Position numbers and translations under genes: made by a program. This document shows positions 11,717-22,620 of a stretch of DNA of 64,000 nucleotides, piece by piece. Within the stretch, counting starts at the first letter, position 1. Each line of letters starts with the position of its first letter. A model generated the notes under the pieces. The model was not told the origin of the DNA. It was given only the letters and a program-made list of their open reading frames with translations, and did no database searches. This DNA is from Romanomermis culicivorax (taxonomy: Eukaryota > Nematoda > Enoplea > Mermithida > Mermithidae). The DNA lies in contig CAWUHX010000229.1 in assembly GCA_963922205.1 (NCBI GenBank), positions 124,001-188,000 on the forward strand, given 5' to 3'.

Positions 11717-14600
11717 TACTGTAGTCTACGTGCACAACAGAAAAATAACAAGTTATAATGGAAATAAAAGTGTGAAACTGAAACCGAAACAAAACAGAAA
11801 AAGTACACACAGAAAATGCATGTAAAAATATAAAAAACGGAATGCAAAGTTAATCGTATGTTACTGCAAAACAAAAAGTGGCAAAAAACATGATGTGAAT
11901 CACGTGACGTTGGGCCAAATTCATCAGCACATGACACTTTTTAATCAATAATTTTCTTAGCTTGTGTACTTTGCCACTCCTTCTTGTCTTAAATTTTACT
12001 TCAAATCTCGCCTGTATGAAATACGAAATAAGCCACTTGAAAAAAATGGTTACCACTTGAAAAATGTGTCACAACCTGAAAAATTGTTACCTTCAAGCAT
12101 GCATTGCAAAACTTGAGTCCACTTTACAAAGATTTCAAGATGCATCAGAAAAAAATCAAGACATAAGATTTTTTTTTGGATATTGGACTTTTTTTCAAGT
12201 GCTTCACAATTTTTCAACTGTATCTCAAGTGTATTTTTTCAAGATTAACTTGGTGTTTGTCAGTCATAGCAGACGGGGGAGATTATTCTGTATCAGGAAC
12301 CCCATTGACACGTTGTTTTTTTCATGAAAAATTCTATTTTTAGAGGTTTTTCGAAGAAAACCTCAAAAATGCTTGTTTTTTCACCAAAAATGCACAAATT
12401 CTGGAAAATTATCAAAATTTTGGTTTTTATCAGCTGTTCTCTGAAGCCCATTTGTTCAAAAACTTGACAAAAAATGAAAATTTGGATTCTTTTCCGCACT
12501 CACTGCATTTTAGTTAATGAAAAACATTTTGATTGATAAAAAACATTTTTGATGTTTTTTTAAATAATCTCGAAAAATGAAAAATTTCTATGAAATGCCT
12601 AAATTCCCACGAGATTCGCCCTACAAAATAATTTCGAATCCTCTGCCAGGCAGGTTTTTTTCTGTACATGACCCATTTGTACATGTACAAACAGTAGCCA
12701 ATATTTCATTTGTACAATTTGTACATAGCAAAAATACATAAAATAAGTAACCTGTGTTCCTCTATGTCATGGCCAAAGACTAATAACCTAATCAGTGTAA
12801 TTTTCAAATTTTATTTATAAATTAAAAAATGCTGTTAATTAATTAAAGTTTAGAGAAAAATTGAAATTTTCGAGTTTCAATTCTAATTTACAAGCATTGT
12901 GGAACAAATTTAGTAGAAAACTATCCAATTGCATAATGAGTTTGCATTAGATGATAAACTGATGGTCAAGTCCTCTATGATGAGAAATGAAAGCTCAAAA
13001 AAGACGTAAATCTTTCCAGTGCTTCTTTTCGGCGACGCTGGAAAATTAATTTTCCAAACAATTATTTCAAGAGTTAGATCCGAATTTAGTGTTCGAAAGT
13101 CGTAAATTTTATAATTTTATCGTCTTAAAAATTTTGAAAACAGTAATTTATTCATTAACTCTCATTACCTTGGCCAAAAAGATATGAGTGGAAGAGTAAA
13201 AACTTCCAAAGGCTTTTCCCATGAAGCTTTCGAACTGATTTTATGTTAAGAAAGGAATAGTCACTCTGAAAAGTTTAAAGACTTGACATATTGATCTTTC
13301 TTAAAAAATGTTTCAAGGAAAAACTACGAATCTTCATCAAATATCAAGATAAAATATTGGAGATTACCAATTTAAAAATTAGATGATACGTTTGAGATGA
13401 TGAAAACTATTATACATTAAATGATAGGTGGAGGTAGACATTCTGAAAGTCGCTCCTGAGCTAGGTAATACACAATAATGATTGAGATTATGAACTTCTA
13501 AAACGCACCAAAATGCATATTTTCTGTACCTTATCCCCAAAATTTTCTTCCCTAAATGGGAAAGAGCCGTTTGTACATGTACAAATGACTACTCCAATTT
13601 CGTTTGGCCAAAAAATTTTCATTTGCCTCTGGCAAAAAAAGCCTGCTGCCAGCACACGTGAAAATCAAGGTGCTCTCCAACAACAAGCCATGACCTTAGA
13701 AATCCACTTTGAAAGGTTCCCAAGCTTGCATGTAACTGGAGCGGATCTGCTACAGGAAACCCCAAAAATTGTCGGTCATATGGCTGGCCATTGGATGACG
13801 TCTTACAGGATTTTCCAATCCTATGGCTTGCCATATGGTAGTCACAGGACCCCCATACTTCTGGTTGGAAAAATACTGAAAAATTTCAATTTTTTTATGA
13901 AAAAAGTCAATTTTTGAACGAAACATGGTCAAAAACGTCAATTTTCTCAGCACTTCGTGCCATGGATACATTTTTTACGTTTTTTTAAAACAAAAATTAT
14001 TATTTTCGATCTATTTTCCGGACTTTTTTGGTGGAAAAAACGAAATTTTCTTCCTCCTGGGACCCCTGCCACCAAAATTTTGGGTAATTAGGGACCTCCA
14101 GGCCCAGAAAAATCGTCTAATGCCCCAGACCTCGAGACCCATTTACATGTGTGTTCACGAGATAGGGCAACGCCTTCGATAGGCTAGTCTTAGTTTTATT
14201 ACATTTTCGATCCGAATCGCCCAGTTGGGAATTGGCTCACATGAGAAAATCCCGTGCAGGGTCTCAGGTAGACGGGTTTTACCGCATATATGCTTGGTCA
14301 GTTAGATATGCGGACATATGTCATGATTTTATTTTTATCCAATTCTGACGAAAAATTTTATTCTGGAATTCTGACAATTTCGGACTCAAGATGGACAAAT
14401 AATCCATCGATGGGAAGAAAAGGGAAATGTGCAACAGGAATTCGTGAAAAAGTGAACTGAGAATAGATAGTGAGAGGAAAACAAAAGAAAAGTGAATGAA
14501 TTAATTAAGATGAAAATGCTACCTGGCTCCTGCTGAGACCTTCTGATGTTTCTGTCAAGTTCCATCATCAATCTTAAATCGATGCCTAGTTAGGAACTTA
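11717..14600. other. No recognised gene; two copies of a 16-bp palindrome
   Basis: Poly-T/poly-A rich DNA. The perfect palindrome 'tttgtacatgtacaaa' occurs at 12676-12691 and 13570-13585, with inverted flanks ('catttg..' left of one, '..caaatg' right of the other). A 134-codon frame at 13513-13917 has no recognised motif and is probably chance. Confidence 0.5.
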
Positions 14601-14604
14601 GGGC

Positions 14605-14710
14605 CGTATGCACGAAGGCGAGTTAGGCTTAATCCGTGTTAAAAACGACATTTTAAGCGGTGTTAAAGTTAAGCAGTATGCCCAAAGGCGAGTTAAGCTA
14701 ATCCGTGTTA
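14605..14710. repeat. Left subterminal repeats of Harbinger
   Basis: A 37-bp segment at 14605-14641 is repeated at 14674-14710 with few changes. Each copy contains 'gtatgc', 'aaggcgagtta' and 'taatccgtgtta'. Inverted versions lie at the right end. Such repeats are plausible binding sites for the transposase or the Myb-like protein; that is inference. Confidence 0.75.
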
Positions 14711-14841
14711 AGTTAACTCGCGATTTTAATCCTGCTCTCCCCCAAGATTAGCGGCGTGTTTAGTGTGTTTTTTTATAAAATTTAGAGCAGGTACGGTTTT
14801 CCTTTTTGTGTGTCATAAATGTTTTGGATGTTCTGGATGAT

Positions 14842-17502
14842 ATGGATGAAGAAATTATCGAGAATTATGCTAGAATCAGGATATTTTCTAATCGTACAAA
14901 TCCTTTGGAAAGATATTCAGATATTCAGTTTTGATCTAGATATAAATTAACGAAAAACAACGCGATTCATTTGATATCCTTGCTAGAGGACAATTTAAAG
15001 CCAAAGACAAAACGTAGTTGCGCAGTTGAAGCATCTTTACAGGTATGACCAAAGACAAAATTTATTATGCAAATGAGCCAGCATTACAAATCAGTGAATG
15101 TATGGTACTGGGTAAATATAGGGGCTGGAGCAGGGGGTGGATTGCCCAACGAAAATATCTTTTTTGTATAATATTCAAGTTTAGCCGCTGGGGCTTCTTT
15201 TTCGATCATTGCAGTATCTTTTTTGATCTTAATGAGTTCCATTTTTGCTTGGTGTTCGCATTGCAAACATTCTTTCTGCAATGGGACAAATTCCAATCGG
15301 GCTTTGTTTTCATCATCACGGCCTGTTATAGTGCAGGCCAAACGGCGGATTTTCAGAGGATGAAGTTCGTTTGGGGGAGAGGGACTAGATAACGGCGTCG
15401 AGGAAAAAGGATCACATGACGTTTCTTAAAAAGAAGAGCAACAAGCTTTTGTGAGCTTCAAGGGCATCACACAGGGTGTCACAAGAGTTTCAGGATGGTC
15501 AGGCGGGTATGGTCGGCCACCCGGCATGACAAGAAGAGTGCTCTACTCATTTTGAGATTTCTCAGCAATGGAGGTTGATCCAGAAAGTTTTATGCCAATT
15601 GGGAAGATCATACTTTATTCTATGCATGTCCAATGCCAATGTCTGTACCAGCAAAAAATTTCTGGGTGGAGGGGACCAAATTGTAGCCCAAACATAGAAA
15701 ATTTTCGAAGAAAAATTGAAAGGCTCAGCTCGTAAAGTGCCTAAGTCAAATGTTAAAAGATACGGACTTAGGCACCTTTCGAACTGAGCCCTTCAATTGG
15801 TCTTTTGAAATTTTTGAAAAAAAACCATCGCTACCTTATATTTTTCTCTGACTTTAAGAATTTTAGGGGATCATTTGGGGGTCTGGAGGGGACGACCCAA
15901 CCTTGGGTGTGGTGTTCCCCTATCCCATTGTGCATGCATGCCAGGGCCTACCTACACCAACCCACGGCTCAGTAGATGACAGTATATATTATGCATGAAA
16001 TCTGGGAGGCATAACGCAGGGCGCAGACCCCATTGAGGTCAATTTTTTCTAAAACTAGCATGTTTGCATAAAGTGATATGCGGCAGAGGAATCTGATCAC
16101 TTAGCAATCTGCATGAATAAATTCACAAAATGCACGCATATGTATATGACTTTTTGTAGGTACACAATTCTTATTTCCAAATACATCTCTTGATAAAATT
16201 GACCTTGTGTTAAAGACAAAAAATATTTGTGGAACCGCAGGAAGCAGATTTATGTTCCGTGGTGACACCCTGTATACCCTTTACCTTGTTGCCCCTGATC
16301 ACTTGTTTGCATTTGTTGAATTTTTCCGCTAGCTTTTTCTTGATTAGAAGCTTGTGAAACGAAGGCAGCATCGCTATCAAATGTGCATGGTATTCGTTCG
16401 AATTGATTGGGAAGTAGTTCGAAAATTTTCCAGTAGACCGACAGAGGTTTTGGGGGTTCCGGACCACCACCTGCTGCCAAGGTCACTCTTTTATAATTAG
16501 CTATTGCTTTCTTAGCGTTCTAATAAAATCAAGCAAAAATTGGAGATGTAGTAAGTGAAACCATGCTAGTGCTGATTAGTTGTTTTGTGCACAAAAATTA
16601 TGCAAATTATTGCCAGTTTATCAGTGGTGGTTCATTTGCATGTAATCGTGTGGAATGTTCACTGTTTCTGCACAGGTTCCTCTTAGGTTCTGCTGGCCTT
16701 GCGGTATTTGGGCGCAGGATGCTTCCAAAGAGAGGATGGCGATCTGCACGGTCTGCATCAGTCGACTGTATCTCGAATTGTGCATCGAGTGATTTGTTTG
16801 ATTGCTGAACTTCGAGAAAGATTTGTCACTTTTCCCAAGCCAGAAGAGTTTGCAGAAATTACGCATGGTTTTGAACAAAAACAAGGGTTCCCCGGTGTAA
16901 TCGGATCATTGGACTGCACCCATGTCGAAATTTTGAATCCTGGTGGAACTGATTCTGAGTTATTTCGCAACTGCAAAGGGTGGTTTTCCATTAATGTGCA
17001 AATTCTTTGCGACCATAAGCTATTTATTAGAGACATTGTTGCGAGCCACAAAAGTAGCACACATGATTCACGAATTTTTAATGAGTCGGCTCTACGTACA
17101 AAACTGGAAGCCCTACCCAGACCCTTCCACGTGATTGCAGATCGTGGATACGCTTGCCATCGATTTTTAATGACCCCAGTTGTCAATCCCAGAACTCCTG
17201 ACGAATTCCGTTATAATTTTGTGCAGTCTTCCACGAGGATGACCATCGAAAGAACTTTCGGCATTTTAAAACGACGTTTCCCCTGCTTGTCAAAATGCAT
17301 TAACTTCAAGCCGGAAAAATGTTCAGCTGTGATCGTCGCTTGCGCTGTTTTGTATAACTTTGCAAAAATCAATGACGATATTTTTGATGAAAATGTTGAA
17401 AATCAGATTTTTGAGGATGAAGATCAACAACGGAAAAAGGATGATGATAATGCTCAGGGAGTAGCTAAACGACGTGCTATTATAGTTAACTACTTCAGCT
17501 AA
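14842..17502 (+). pseudogene. PIF/Harbinger transposase (DDE), two exons, one nonsense codon
   Basis: Exon 1 (14842-15042) starts at an ATG in an acidic N-terminus and contains RYKLTKNNAIHLISLL, the usual helical N-terminal region. It ends CAG/GTATGA. Exon 2 (16687-17502) follows CCTCTTAG and continues in phase: SLQ joins VLLALRYLGAG, the conserved family segment. The predicted 338-residue product matches the expected length. The catalytic triad is present: Asp in GSLDCTHVE (about 143), Asp in VIADRGYACH (about 219) and Glu in TIERTFGILKRRFP (about 255). The C-terminus is acidic. The only disruption seen is TGA at 14932-14934 in exon 1, which could be a true inactivating change, a sequencing error or recoding. 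The intron (15043-16686) contains two antisense exons of the Myb-like gene. Confidence 0.9.
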
Positions 17503-17882
17503 GTGGAATGCCATTGAATTACTCTAAATCTTTGGGTTACCTCTAATTTGCATAATTTTTGTGCTGCTCTCAAAAACTGCAGAACGCATGATTTTCCTTT
17601 AAGCTGCACTAAACTAAAAAGATGCTAACTTCAAATTATTACCACTTTTAGGTTCCTCCATTTGTCGAACAATTGCTCTTTGGAGCGCTTTTTAACATTC
17701 GGATTAATACTGAACGCTTCCTCAATGGCATTCCACGATGAACTTTTTGCGTGCATCGACTTTAAATCCGTTTTTTTATTTTCTATTGTGTCCACACGTT
17801 CGGAAATGCATTGCAATAAAAATTCAGTTTCTTCCACATCAAAATTAAAATTTTGCTCTCGATTTTTGGCCGAAATTTCCAT
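15084..17882 (-). CDS. Myb/SANT-like Harbinger accessory protein, three exons
   Basis: In Harbinger elements this partner binds DNA and helps bring the transposase to the nucleus and the ends. Exon 1 (17882-17643) encodes a trihelix Myb/SANT-like domain, residues about 13-80: FDVEETEFLLQCI, the NKKTD segment, SWNAIEEAF and KWRNLK. It ends GTG/GTAATA. Exon 2 (16519-16285) begins after TTATTAG and has the GGGPEPP motif (about 97-103); donor CAACAAG/GTAAAG. Exon 3 (15424-15084) begins after a pyrimidine-rich TTTTTAAG and gives a charged, coiled-coil-like helix (MELIKIKKDTAMIEKEA). Phases fit at both junctions and yield 271 codons without a stop. The transposase's second exon lies inside intron 1. 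Exon 3's acceptor is the least certain boundary. Confidence 0.85.
15714..15798. repeat. Imperfect 34-bp inverted repeat (hairpin)
   Basis: The arms 15714-15747 and 15765-15798 pair with four mismatches around a 17-nt loop. The hairpin lies inside the transposase intron and also inside intron 2 of the antisense Myb-like gene, so primary transcripts from either strand would contain it. Confidence 0.8.
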
Positions 17883-18036
17883 TTTTTACGAAGAAAGAAC
17901 AGACGCAGACCGAGATATGTTCGAAAAAATGAACTGTCGAAAGTTTTCTGTGTTTTTGTGTTTTGTTGTTTGTTTTTTTTGAGCAAGTCTACTCTTGCCC
18001 AAAGGTCAGATTGGATTTTAACACGAGTTAAATTTT

Positions 18037-18174
18037 TTAACACGTGTTAAGAGAACTTAACACGGATTAGCCAAGCGGCCGCTAATCTGCGTTTGTGCAT
18101 ACCGCTTAACTTTAATCCGTGTTAGCAATTTAACACCTGTTAACTAACATGGATTATGTCCCTAACACGTGTTA
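18037..18174. repeat. Right subterminal repeats of Harbinger
   Basis: Contains the palindrome 'ttaacacgtgttaa' (18037-18050), 'taacacgtgtta' again (18163-18174), 'taatccgtgtta' (18113-18124), its inverse near 18059-18070, and an inverted match to the left-end 'gtatgc..aaggcgagtta' unit (18081-18102). Confidence 0.75.
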
Positions 18175-18205
18175 AAGTTAGCGGCCTTCGCGCATACGGG
18201 CCTTA

Positions 18206-20203
18206 AAAAATAAAAATTATTGACCTCCAAATAAATTTTCCTTAGGGATTATATACAGCAAAAAGTAATGTCCATAGCACTTTATGAATCAATCATGTTT
18301 GCTGAATGAATCAATCATGTTTGCTGCATGTCAAACTAGATGCATCCGGAATGGTATTGAGTACATTCCACTTGGTCTCAGAGAAACAGAACAAATTTAT
18401 GATAAGGATTTTGTAGAGAATAGTGTCTCAAATTAAAGAGTTCAGCAAAAATTACTCCATCACACCCTAATTAGTCCCATGGGTGAGCAAATAACGTGAA
18501 CTTCCTGTCTTCCTGTTCAACATCAAAACTTAAAAAATATCAGGAATAGACGTTGTGATGGAGAAACGTAAAATAATTTTGCAGGCGAAAAACTGTCATC
18601 ATGCTTAGTAAAGCTAAAAGCACAAAACATCTCTAATGTATTCTTGGTAGGTTCTCCTATTATGCCCACGACAAAACATGAGGCAACTTTAATAAATTCA
18701 TGAAACTCGCCATCTGTGAGGCGCCTTTCTGAAAAAAACTAAAAATAGAAGAATACCTATCTACTTGTCCAAAAATTCACATTGATGTTTTTGTAGTTAA
18801 TTGATCTTCAAATTTTTGATAATCTTGATACAAGTCTGTCTCTATTTGATTTTTTGTTTTGTTCTTGATATCTGTCATGATAAAAACTGATTTTAATTAT
18901 CATTTTTTCATGATTATTGATCATATTTGAAACTCATATGATTTCCTCCTTGTACTCCAGTGTACATGAGGGCTTTGATATTCACCTTGGCCTGAACAAA
19001 TATTTGGTGAAATCAGTATTTCATTGATCGCTATTTTGATTTTTGCTGAGTCTATAGAATATATTGTGATATGGAATTACTGTCCAAGTTTTAGATTTAA
19101 GCTTCCTGAATTGCTGATTCACACGTACATACAATTTTTATCAGCGACTTTCAATTCCAGTCACATTGTATGTGTCTGAGAATGATCATTATCCCTGATT
19201 GTGTCACAACTTGGTGACTGTCTCACTTTGGGGCCATCTTACTTTAGCGTCCAGTATGTGTGTTTTTGTATATGCAAATTTTACAAGCACTTCTAGATTT
19301 TACATTTTGCATTATCCTATAAAAAATCTTCTTAACTTTCTTGTATAAAAATTATGTACTTTGCTGATTCACTACCTTTCAATGAATTGCTTTTTTGTGC
19401 TGATCACCTTTAAATTAATTTAAACCATGAAGTCAACAGTAAGTGATGTGACAACTGTGTGTCAATTTTACATTAGAGACGACTTAGACAGTAAAAAATC
19501 ACTTTCTTGATCTTTTTCCTTCTGTATCACATGATTTCACTTTTTTTCATTTTTTGCTTTGTTTCAGTTTCTTCCATTCTTTCCTCATCATTTTGAGTCA
19601 CACAATTCTATTTGCCACTGCATTATTGTGTTGTTCTGCTTGTTTCTCCATTTTCGTTTTCACACATTTCTTTTATTTCATTTTATTTTCATTTTATGCA
19701 TCCTTTCCAGTGCGTGTACCATTCATTCCTATGACAATCTTCTGAAAAAATGGATTCCGGAACTATTGAAAATTCGTTCTTGCAATTGAATTATATAATA
19801 ATTTTGTCTTAAACCAAAATTTTGATTTTTTGTTTTTGATTTGTTTCGAATTTTTTATCAGAATTTTTTTTTAATTTTCGACCCACTGTATTGCTGAAAT
19901 GAAAAACGAGCTTTTGATTTGTTTTATTTTATGCTTTAACGAAAGAAAACACTAAGTTTTTTATTTGGACTTGGTTGTGAAATGGTAGCTGCATCATATG
20001 CTTATACAAAACAGTAGTGTCACCTGCCGATCAATTTTGCCCAACATCAGGTGATTTCCATCATGTTGATATTTTATGTTTTTCGCAACTTTTTGTTTGA
20101 CAGTTACTTACTTTTATTTCATTTCATTCATTATGTTTTACCTGCATTCTGTGTGTCATTTTTGTTGCATTTTAATGTTTTCTGTTCCTCACATAAGCAA
20201 CAG
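18206..20203. other. No recognised gene
   Basis: AT-rich DNA with T-rich frames at 19554-19789 and 20051-20236 that read as hydrophobic low-complexity peptides. A 22-bp word containing 'aatcaatcatgtttgctg' is duplicated in tandem near 18285-18325. Confidence 0.5.
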
Positions 20204-20686
20204 TGTGACCCATTAATCAGAATTTCCGCCAGATAAGCTCTATGAGCTCATGGCCATAATTGGAGCATCACATGCACCTCTTATCAGTAAAAACAAGGGA
20301 CGTTCTGCTACGCAAAATGACTAGTTAGGAAGTTCTCATTGAAAGACCTTCTTATGTTTAGCATGGTGATGTGACTCGTCTCCAACACCAAATGTATTCG
20401 AACTGGGAAATATCTATGTGACCATAGGTATCTTCTGCATCAATTTCCCCTGCAGAAGTTAGCTTGGGCGTCATAAGCTCCACCCAGGCTATACTGTAGG
20501 CCTAGGAGGTCCTTATAAGGGCCTGTTGTGTTAGTTTTGTGCTCATTCTCCAGGTTCTAGCTCATGTCCGACTTTATAATTTAGTCCGCTTCCATCATCG
20601 TCTTATTGTATTTTGATAATAAATTTGAATATTTGCGTTTGACTTGTGTTCATTGTCGAATTTGCATATTCGTTGCATTCACTGCA
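20204..20686 (+). mobile_element. LTR (plus orientation)
   Basis: Starts TGTGACCC, ends in CA near 20686. It has a TATA-like 'ccttataagg' at 20511-20520 and AATAAA at 20618-20623, in promoter-then-poly(A) order. It matches the LTR at 11231-11716 in reverse orientation, though both have diverged. No second LTR was found downstream. Confidence 0.8.
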
Positions 20687-20688
20687 TC

Positions 20689-20706
20689 TGGCGCCCAGCC
20701 TGTGTA
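20689..20706 (+). promoter_or_regulatory. Candidate primer-binding site
   Basis: TGGCGCCCAG starts two bases after the LTR end. TGG at this position complements the CCA tail of a tRNA, and TGGCGCC is a common primer-site start in Ty3/gypsy elements and retroviruses. The priming tRNA was not determined. Confidence 0.65.
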
Positions 20707-21430
20707 TAGAGAACACTTGTCACCCTTTGCGCCTGGTTACTCCCATCACCCATCCATCAGATACTGGAGCGTCACCTCAACCTCCCAAGTACCCATTGCC
20801 AAACCGCGTGGACTGTTTCCCTGTTTGCTGACTGATATCTGAAAATCAACTGGGACCCGTCACCCTCACATCGAATTATACTTGAGAAACAGGACTAGGT
20901 AAGTTGTCTCAGGGGATTATTATTGTTGAGGGTGTATTTTGGGGAACCCTTCCCTAAACCAGTCTTCCCTTGAGTCTCCCCTGAGCCAGAGGGGCCCTTG
21001 TTCCCTTTGGGTTAGGGCTAATAATGGGATTTTGGTTTACAATTGGGTACCCTATATAAGGTCATTCCTAGAGTGACCTTATCCATCTTTCATACTGAAT
21101 GGGACCAGGGATTGCCACTCCTGACCTGGTGGCGTTGTCCACTACTCTACAGCAGAAACCCAGGACAGCACCAGAGTACCCTATAGGCCTTCTTATAGCC
21201 AGTACTAGCTGGGTCAGGTTCCTGAGATGAAAACCCCAGGGAGCCACCCAATTGGGTCACAGCATGTCACTCACAGTGACATGGCTGTATTTTTCTATCA
21301 ATATGACATGGATTTTCTCCATCAATGTGATTTTCCACATTTCATTTAATGTGACATGGCCCCAGTTTTTGTCCAATGTGACAGTAGCTGCATATGCTGT
21401 GATGTCAGCAAATAAAGTTGATATAGGATA
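20707..21430 (+). mobile_element. Leader of the plus-strand LTR element, truncated
   Basis: Homologous to 10497-11230. It ends in a run of 'atcaatgtgacatgg' words whose frame (21252-21464) encodes repeated Asn-X-Thr and Thr-Trp pairs. Both copies stop resembling each other at about the same place, so either the family has an internal boundary here or both were cut by similar deletions. No gag or pol follows. Confidence 0.6.
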
Positions 21431-22620
21431 TACCTGTCAGAGTACCAAAAATATGAAGTTTTGAGGTAGAGGATCAACGAGCAAAAAAAAATCTATCTTT
21501 GATGAAAAATATCAATTTTTCCCCTTCCTTACTGTGCTGCTGCCAACAAGAGTTGCAGCTATAATGTTTCTTTCATGTTGAATAATTGGAAAACATATGG
21601 TGAAATTTGACGATTTATCAAAATCGAATATAATATTTTTCTAATTATCTCCAAGTTTTTGGTAATAGAAAATAACATTGCATCAAATTTTCCAGTAAAA
21701 GCAGATGATTTGTTGTGACAATTACAAATTTCAACTCCTTTACATGGTAACTTTTTTAAAAGAATCATTGGAACAAATAAATTGATACGTGTACAATCAG
21801 TGTATCTTTCTACAGTTTGCATTGTAATCAAAAACTGTAATGATGAGATGTACTATGAACTATGAATATGACTAAATTTTTTGTGGCATAATTATTAGAT
21901 TTTAACCAATACAAATAAAGTTTGCAAGAAATGCTTGAGCATGACTGACTTTACAATTAGACTGTGCTGTGACTCTGGTACCATAAGTTCATCAACTAGT
22001 TTTAAGAAGGAATGATCATGTAAGTTATCTTTCAAATTCATGAGTAGGCATTCTGGAATAAAATTATCGTGTAAGTTATCTTGATATTTGTACTCCATCA
22101 TAAGTTATCTTCCAAGCTGTGAACAGTAAGATCTTCTAACATGTCCGACACATCAACAGAATAAGTTTTTTGTTCTTCTTACAATCAATCTTACGTGAAA
22201 ATTTCATAATTTAAAAAATCTTGTGAGAACTATGACAAATATTTCTCTGAACTTCTTCCTGATATGATCTTATAAGATCAGCAAGAGTTGTGCATAAAAT
22301 CTTGCGTGATTCTTCATAGTCTTAGACATTCTTATAAGTTATTAAGATTCTGGTAAGTTTTACCCATATTCTCAGTCATCTTACAAGATTTTCTGAGATC
22401 TAAGAAAGTTTTGATAGGACGAGAAACACACCACAAAGCATGGGGAAAATTGATATTTTTTTGTTCAAAAAATAAAATTGCCTTAAAAAAATTGACCAAG
22501 TGTTTGGGTCCCTATGACTGTCATAATTTGAAAAACATTGATGAGAATGCTAAATTTAGATTTTTTGTGAGACTGTCACAATATACCAGAAGCCATGCCA
22601 TAATGAGGGAATTGTGGGCG
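21431..22620. other. No recognised gene
   Basis: AT-rich; the minus frames at 21559-21831 and 21895-22101 have no recognised motif. Several copies of 'gtaagttatctt' cluster at 22020-22100. Confidence 0.45.

Larger units (their letters stand above)
14601..18202. mobile_element. Full-length PIF/Harbinger transposon, 3602 bp
   Basis: Terminal inverted repeats are GGGCCGTATGCACGAAGGCG at the left and the reverse complement of GGCCCGTATGCGCGAAGGCC at the right. TTA stands directly outside both ends (14598-14600 and 18203-18205), matching the 3-bp TTA/TWA target duplication of this superfamily. Inside are a transposase gene on the plus strand and a Myb/SANT-like gene on the minus strand, the two-gene content typical of Harbinger. 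Both ends also carry repeated 'taatccgtgtta' words. Intact ends, a conserved target duplication and open frames suggest a fairly young insertion. Confidence 0.93.

Noticed and set aside
13513-13917. 134-codon plus-strand frame
   Set aside because: No recognisable domain, Phe/Asn/Lys-rich end typical of AT-rich background, and overlapping frames of similar length on the other strand.
16758-17186. 142-codon minus-strand frame over the transposase
   Set aside because: It is antisense to the DDE-coding exon, has no motif of its own, and is explained by the conserved plus-strand frame.
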